DNA of 33,708 nucleotides, from positions 1 through 33,708 of IMG/VR virus record IMGVR_UViG_3300030106_004404. One strand, given 5' to 3'. The notes under the pieces are model-generated. The model was given only the letters and a program-made list of their open reading frames with translations. It was not told the DNA's origin and did not search any database. Positions 31,701 through 33,708 of this stretch are shown piece after piece (position 1 is the stretch's first letter; every line of letters starts with the position of its first letter). Origin of the DNA: a virus. The translations under genes were made by a program, and so were the position numbers.

Positions 31701-31894
31701 ATTTTGAAACTCAAATCACTAATGGGACATGTCCCAGCTGTAGTGAATTAAGTATATTTGTTTCTATTAATCCTGAAATTTTTAGATGTACAACCTGTGG
31801 TAGTGATCTAAAACAATATATTAATGGTAAAATAAGCTATTTACCTATTATGAGCGCGAAATCAAACATTCAAAGAGATGGGCAAGAAAGCTAA
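31661..31894 (+). CDS. Zinc-ribbon protein (77 aa)
   Basis: Two CxxC knuckles, C24-C27 (CPSC) and C43-C46 (CTTC), are separated by a short beta hairpin (SIFVSINPEIFR) and followed by GSDLKQYINGKISYLP, which completes a small zinc ribbon. AGGAAA lies before the ATG. Zinc ribbons of this size bind nucleic acid or proteins; phages use them as transcription or translation modifiers. The family is common in marine phages as an unknown. It overlaps the next gene by 17 bases. Confidence 0.75.
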   Translation: MAGYGDGTFGSKLNFETQITNGTCPSCSELSIFVSINPEIFRCTTCGSDLKQYINGKISYLPIMSAKSNIQRDGQES

Positions 31895-32021
31895 ATTTGG
31901 TTTAGTAACTAAACCTAAACGAGATAAACCTAGAAAGCGTCCGGGTCGCCATAAAAAGAACAGAAATAAACACGAAAAAAGAATGGGAAAATATCGTGGA
32001 AAAGGTAGAAAAGGACGTTGA
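31878..32021 (+). CDS. Conserved highly basic small protein (47 aa)
   Basis: Almost half of the residues are Lys or Arg (MGKKAKFGLVTKPKRDKPRK, then RPGRHKKNRNKHEKR). I recognise the KPKRDKPRKRPGRHKK core from many marine phage genomes, so the gene is real even though it is short. It resembles a ribosomal-protein or nucleic-acid-packing peptide in composition. Its stop codon lies inside the promoter for the next gene (TTGACA at 32018-32023). Confidence 0.75.
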   Translation: MGKKAKFGLVTKPKRDKPRKRPGRHKKNRNKHEKRMGKYRGKGRKGR

Positions 32022-32046
32022 CAAATATCCCTAGATATCCTATATA
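32018..32046 (+). promoter_or_regulatory. Near-consensus sigma70-type promoter, leaderless
   Basis: TTGACA (32018-32023, consensus) and TATATA (32041-32046) are separated by exactly 17 bases. Transcription would begin about 32052-32053, that is at the ATG of the following gene, so the message is predicted to be leaderless. The -35 box includes the stop codon of the upstream gene. It is one of the strongest promoters in the window. Confidence 0.75.
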
Positions 32047-32052
32047 GGATAT
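32035..32052. repeat. 18-base perfect palindrome over the -10 box (operator candidate)
   Basis: ATATCCTATATAGGATAT is a perfect inverted repeat that covers the -10 box and runs to the base before the start codon. A dimeric repressor bound here would block RNA polymerase. The helicase/replication promoter region has a smaller palindrome, TCTATATATAGA at 22346-22357, with a similar centre. AT-rich palindromes arise by chance more easily, but 18 bases with GG/CC in each arm is unlikely. Confidence 0.6.
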
Positions 32053-32235
32053 ATGAAAGAAAAAAAGATAACAATAACAAGTAGAAACATTACACCTAAA
32101 CAATGGGCGGCATTAATACTTGAACTTAATTTAATTAAACAGGCGTGGAGACCTTATGCAAAATTAGAACTAATGACTCCTAATGTTAAAAAAATTATAA
32201 ATCAAGGAAGACGAAGATATGATGCACGCGATTGA
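32053..32235 (+). CDS. Small conserved-type protein, unknown (60 aa)
   Basis: The start ATG is at the predicted transcription start of a strong promoter and has no ribosome site. The sequence is ITITSRNITPKQWAALILEL, then NLIKQAWRPYAKLELMTPNVKKIINQGRR. It reads as one beta strand plus two helices and ends in basic residues, which could be a small DNA- or RNA-binding protein. I recall similar short proteins in marine phages, always hypothetical. Expressed from the strongest early-type promoter here, it may act in host takeover. Confidence 0.7.
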   Translation: MKEKKITITSRNITPKQWAALILELNLIKQAWRPYAKLELMTPNVKKIINQGRRRYDARD

Positions 32236-32428
32236 CGCAGCTGCTAATAAATGGAATAAAACTAAAAACCCAAAATATAAAGATTTATGGTATAAATTAG
32301 TGAAGGAGTTTGCAAATGGTAAAAACATTAGTAATACTAATTCTTTTGTTCGATGGAACGTTAGTAAAAGAGAAGTACGATTTGGCAAGACCAATGGAAC
32401 CACACGAATGTCTAATGTTTGCAGATGA
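32219..32428 (+). CDS. Small basic protein, unknown (69 aa)
   Basis: The frame begins with two ATGs (32219 and 32222) after AGGAAG and overlaps the previous gene by 17 bases. Residues 1-35 (AIDAAANKWNKTKNPKYKDLW, then YKLVKEFANGK) look like a real helical protein. The last third overlaps the next gene in another frame by 113 bases, so the C-terminal part may just be constrained by that gene. No known motif. The true gene could be functionally only the first half. Confidence 0.5.
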   Translation: MMHAIDAAANKWNKTKNPKYKDLWYKLVKEFANGKNISNTNSFVRWNVSKREVRFGKTNGTTRMSNVCR

Positions 32429-32534
32429 TCATAGGGAAGCAATTGCTACCTATAAAGAATTTGAAGATAGCATGAAAAATGGCTATTATTTAAACGATGG
32501 CAGAGGCACCTGGCAAGGAGTTCTCTGTGAATGA
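32316..32534 (+). CDS. Small secreted or membrane-anchored protein, ECxMF family (72 aa)
   Basis: The ATG at 32316 has AAGGAG seven bases upstream, so the frame opening at 32310 is not the start. The hydrophobic N-terminus (VKTLVILILLFDG) acts as signal or anchor. A conserved-looking PHECLMFADDHREAI (C32) and a terminal WQGVLCE (C71) follow, suitable for a disulfide in the periplasm. The E-C-[LM]-M-F motif at residues 31-35 recurs at 32-36 in the minus-strand protein at 32829-33047, showing that they are related. Similar proteins are common in marine phages with no assigned role. Superinfection exclusion is one possibility. Confidence 0.75.
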   Translation: MVKTLVILILLFDGTLVKEKYDLARPMEPHECLMFADDHREAIATYKEFEDSMKNGYYLNDGRGTWQGVLCE

Positions 32535-32673
32535 TTTAAAAAGGACCGGCGTCCAAATAATGCCTCGCGCTATTCCCTGTACGTCAAGCGATGACCCCCG
32601 TTATGGTAGGGGTAGCCTCGGAGCCTTTGCTCCTGCAGAAGTACGTGCACGGAAACTGTGGGGGTTATTATGA
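32527..32673 (+). CDS. GC-rich small protein, GTG start (48 aa)
   Basis: A GTG at 32527 stands six bases after AAGGAG (32515-32520), an ideal ribosome site located inside the upstream gene, and the frame runs to TGA at 32671-32673, which overlaps the next ATG (ATGA). The protein contains PCTSSDDPRYGRGSLGAFAP and a basic C-terminus (EVRARKLWGLL). Between 32561 and 32660, 58 of 100 bases are G or C, against a clearly AT-rich background, so this stretch has an unlike origin or an extra constraint. Unknown function. ATG 32560 is a less likely internal start. Confidence 0.6.
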   Translation: MNDLKRTGVQIMPRAIPCTSSDDPRYGRGSLGAFAPAEVRARKLWGLL

Positions 32674-32777
32674 AAATATTAATAAGCCTTTTTATAATCA
32701 TTCTAATCTACGGATTTATAGTTTGGTTACTTAGGAAGTGGCACAACGAACCTATCCTAAAAGAGAGAGAAGATTAG
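32670..32777 (+). CDS. Small single-pass membrane protein (35 aa)
   Basis: The ATG overlaps the upstream stop, with GGGGGT just upstream as a possible ribosome site. Residues 3-21 (ILISLFIIILIYGFIVWLL region) form a membrane helix followed by a charged C-terminus (RKWHNEPILKERED). By the positive-inside rule the C-terminus is cytoplasmic. It is the last gene before a terminator. Function unknown. Confidence 0.6.
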   Translation: MKILISLFIIILIYGFIVWLLRKWHNEPILKERED

Positions 32778-32790
32778 AATAGGTATTAAA

Positions 32791-32819
32791 GGTAAGAACG
32801 TATCGCTTACCATATTTTT
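32791..32819 (+). terminator. Intrinsic terminator, probably bidirectional
   Basis: GGTAAG (32791-32796) pairs with CTTACC (32806-32811), with CG/CG pairing in the loop region, followed by ATATTTTT. This is a good rightward terminator for the small-gene operon. Read on the minus strand the same stem is followed by TTTAAT, so it may also end the convergent gene at 32829-33047. Confidence 0.75.
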
Positions 32820-32828
32820 GTAATATAA

Positions 32829-33047
32829 TCAAGTGTTTGTTTGAGGTTGTTGATAACAATAAAATTTTATAATAGTTCCATACTCATTTACATCTTTAGG
32901 CCCAATTTCCTTGGCTTTTTTAATATATTCTTCATAACCAAACATCATGCATTCGTAGTGACTATCAAATGTCTCATGCCATTCGTGTGGGGGTAGACAA
33001 GTTTGATACACACTTGAACAAATTATTAGACCTAATATAAATTTCAT
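32829..33047 (-). CDS. Small secreted Cys-rich protein, ECxMF family (72 aa)
   Basis: The N-terminus MKFILGLIICSSVYQTC looks like a signal peptide, with a lipobox-like but imperfect ending. The body has HEWHETFDSHYECMMFGYEE (C33), a charged helix and KFYC (C64). The E-C-M-M-F segment matches the plus-strand protein at 32316-32534, and I know similar proteins from marine phages. It is one of only two minus-strand genes in the window. It converges on the terminator at 32791-32819. A weak -10 (TATAGG at 33069-33074, minus strand) overlaps the rightward promoter's -10. It is likely exported to the periplasm; role unknown. Confidence 0.75.
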   Translation of the reverse strand: MKFILGLIICSSVYQTCLPPHEWHETFDSHYECMMFGYEEYIKKAKEIGPKDVNEYGTIIKFYCYQQPQTNT

Positions 33048-33048
33048 C

Positions 33049-33076
33049 TTGACTTTGTAAGTTAATCTCCTATATT
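33049..33076 (+). promoter_or_regulatory. Sigma70-type promoter for the ribbon-helix-helix gene
   Basis: TTGACT (33049-33054) and TATATT (33071-33076) are separated by 16 bases, the same two hexamers and spacing as the promoter at 22340-22367. Start of transcription is predicted near 33083, giving a 22-base leader with AAAGGA. The -35 box begins just one base beyond the start codon of the divergent gene. Confidence 0.65.
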
Positions 33077-33104
33077 GTCATTATTAATAAATGAAAGGAA
33101 ACAA

Positions 33105-33278
33105 ATGACCGATATAACTAAATACAGGAATGTTTCATTACCACACGAAACATACAAGGTTTTAATAAGTTTGTCGAAGGTTTTATTACCCGATGCAAAG
33201 TTATCAATATCTAAAACGATTGAATCGTTAGCAAATGAGAAAGCGAAGAAGTTAAATGGCAAAATTAAGAAAGTCTAG
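33105..33278 (+). CDS. Ribbon-helix-helix-like DNA-binding protein candidate (57 aa)
   Basis: The start is the ATG at 33105 after AAAGGA. An earlier in-frame TTG at 33075 lies inside the promoter. The sequence YRNVSLPHETYKVLISLSKV (residues 7-26) reads as a beta strand then helix A, followed by DAKLSISKTIESLANEKAKK (helix B), the ribbon-helix-helix layout of Arc/MetJ-type regulators, which bind palindromic operators as dimers. It sits behind a good promoter and near the 18-base palindrome. It may repress the early promoters; this is inferred. Confidence 0.6.
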   Translation: MTDITKYRNVSLPHETYKVLISLSKVLLPDAKLSISKTIESLANEKAKKLNGKIKKV

Positions 33279-33465
33279 ATTAAAAAAATTAATTTGTCCA
33301 ACCTGCAACGGTAATGGATACGTTAAAATAATAAATGACGAAGACAGGGAAAAATACATTCATCAATGTTGGGACTGTGATTCGGAAGGAGAGTTTTATG
33401 AGACTGCAGATAATCTTATTGGTGACTCTGACGGTGATCGTAATCATGACATCAAGTTGCACTAA
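33256..33465 (+). CDS. DnaJ-type zinc-finger protein (69 aa)
   Basis: A basic N-terminus (LRKSRLKK) leads into two zinc knuckles, C14PTC17NGNG and C38WDC41DSEG, the CxxCxGxG arrangement of the DnaJ Cys-rich domain, separated by a charged stretch. The C-terminus is acidic. There is no J domain, so it is a stand-alone finger that may bind an unfolded protein or nucleic acid. It overlaps the previous gene by 23 bases and the next one by 68. Confidence 0.7.
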   Translation: MAKLRKSRLKKLICPTCNGNGYVKIINDEDREKYIHQCWDCDSEGEFYETADNLIGDSDGDRNHDIKLH

Positions 33466-33532
33466 ATTTGATAACTTTGATCCTACTACGTCAACTTTAA
33501 AATGGATATTAACAAATGATAAGGGAAACTGA
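33398..33532 (+). CDS. Tiny lipoprotein candidate (44 aa)
   Basis: The ATG at 33398 follows a strong GGAAGGAGAG site. The signal region (LQIILLVTLTVIVIMTSSC) ends with a lipobox-like TSSC, so C21 would be lipidated, leaving a mature 24-residue peptide CTKFDNFDPTTSTLKWILTN and four more residues. Small phage lipoproteins act as outer-membrane spanins or exclude other phages; it is not near the lysis genes, which favours exclusion. The strong site supports the reading despite the overlap with the zinc-finger gene. Confidence 0.6.
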   Translation: MRLQIILLVTLTVIVIMTSSCTKFDNFDPTTSTLKWILTNDKGN

Positions 33533-33708
33533 CATAGCATACATTGCTGGATTGTTTGATGGCGAAGGTAGTATAAATATTACAAGACGTCCTGAAAGAA
33601 AAAAGAAACACAAAGGCAAAGGTTATAGAATATCTAACTCTATGCGCATTAGCATGGAAATATCTATGACGGATCAATCGGTATTAATATGGCTACACGA
33701 AGTATTAG
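33516..33708 (+). CDS. LAGLIDADG homing endonuclease, 3' partial
   Basis: The frame starts at ATG 33516, inside the previous gene's end, and runs off the window after 64 codons. AYIAGLFDGEGSI (residues 8-20) is the LAGLIDADG motif in its common IAGLFDGEG form, with D15 and E17 as catalytic and metal-binding candidates. A basic loop (RRPERKKKHKGK) and a strand SMRISMEISMTD follow, as in this family. It would cut a long DNA site and promote its own spread. Whether it lies in an intron or stands alone cannot be seen. Confidence 0.85.
   Translation, partial: MIRETDIAYIAGLFDGEGSINITRRPERKKKHKGKGYRISNSMRISMEISMTDQSVLIWLHEVL

Noticed and set aside
32535-32673. tRNA or known riboswitch in the GC-rich island
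   Set aside because: No T-loop, no cloverleaf and no match to a riboswitch consensus that I know; a coding frame with a good site explains it better.

Overview
The window is a piece of an AT-rich genome of a tailed double-stranded DNA phage, most likely a marine podovirus-like phage of an alphaproteobacterium (pelagiphage-like). The reasons are a family A DNA polymerase with a primase-polymerase and small replication genes, a block of large internal-virion-type proteins, a holin and M15-peptidase lysis cassette, and many small proteins of types I recognise from uncultured marine phages. Host assignment is inference. Terminase, portal, major capsid protein, RNA polymerase and integrase are not visible here, so the genome continues beyond both ends. 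Genes are tightly packed, with many TAATG or ATGA overlaps. No gene-free stretch longer than 300 bases exists, and I see no tRNA, rRNA, CRISPR array or insertion sequence.

Left part, 1-6210: a 5'-truncated glycine-rich protein, a 144-residue conserved protein and a second glycine-rich protein form a probable receptor-binding or tail-fibre module. Four consecutive genes of four different 2-oxoglutarate/Fe(II) oxygenase types follow.

6252-19923: structural module. It has a 720-residue probable tail or neck protein, small virion-associated proteins, two glycosyltransferases of different folds (GT-B then GT-A), and four large proteins (785, 300, 427 and 1433 residues) that look like internal virion or DNA-ejection proteins. 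19920-20850: lysis cassette of an XhlA-like holin candidate, an M15-type endolysin and two tiny membrane proteins.

20890-22320: a SNF2-type helicase on the minus strand, convergent with the late genes and divergent from the replication genes. The divergent gap holds two face-to-face sigma70-like promoters that overlap each other.

22376-29664: replication module with three proteins of unknown or tentative role, an archaeo-eukaryotic-type primase-polymerase, a UvrD-like helicase, a DUF3310 (T7 gp1.7-like) protein and DNA polymerase A with leucine at the position equivalent to E. coli Pol I residue 762. 29661-33708: a dense tract of small genes, including a metallothionein-like protein, zinc ribbons, membrane or secreted microproteins, a ribbon-helix-helix candidate regulator, several strong promoters, an intrinsic terminator, and a truncated LAGLIDADG homing endonuclease at the right edge.

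The most interesting possibility is that the four oxygenases, the glycine-rich fibres and the two glycosyltransferases form one late modification system that hydroxylates, and perhaps then glycosylates, either the fibre proteins or another target. This is a hypothesis from gene content and order.
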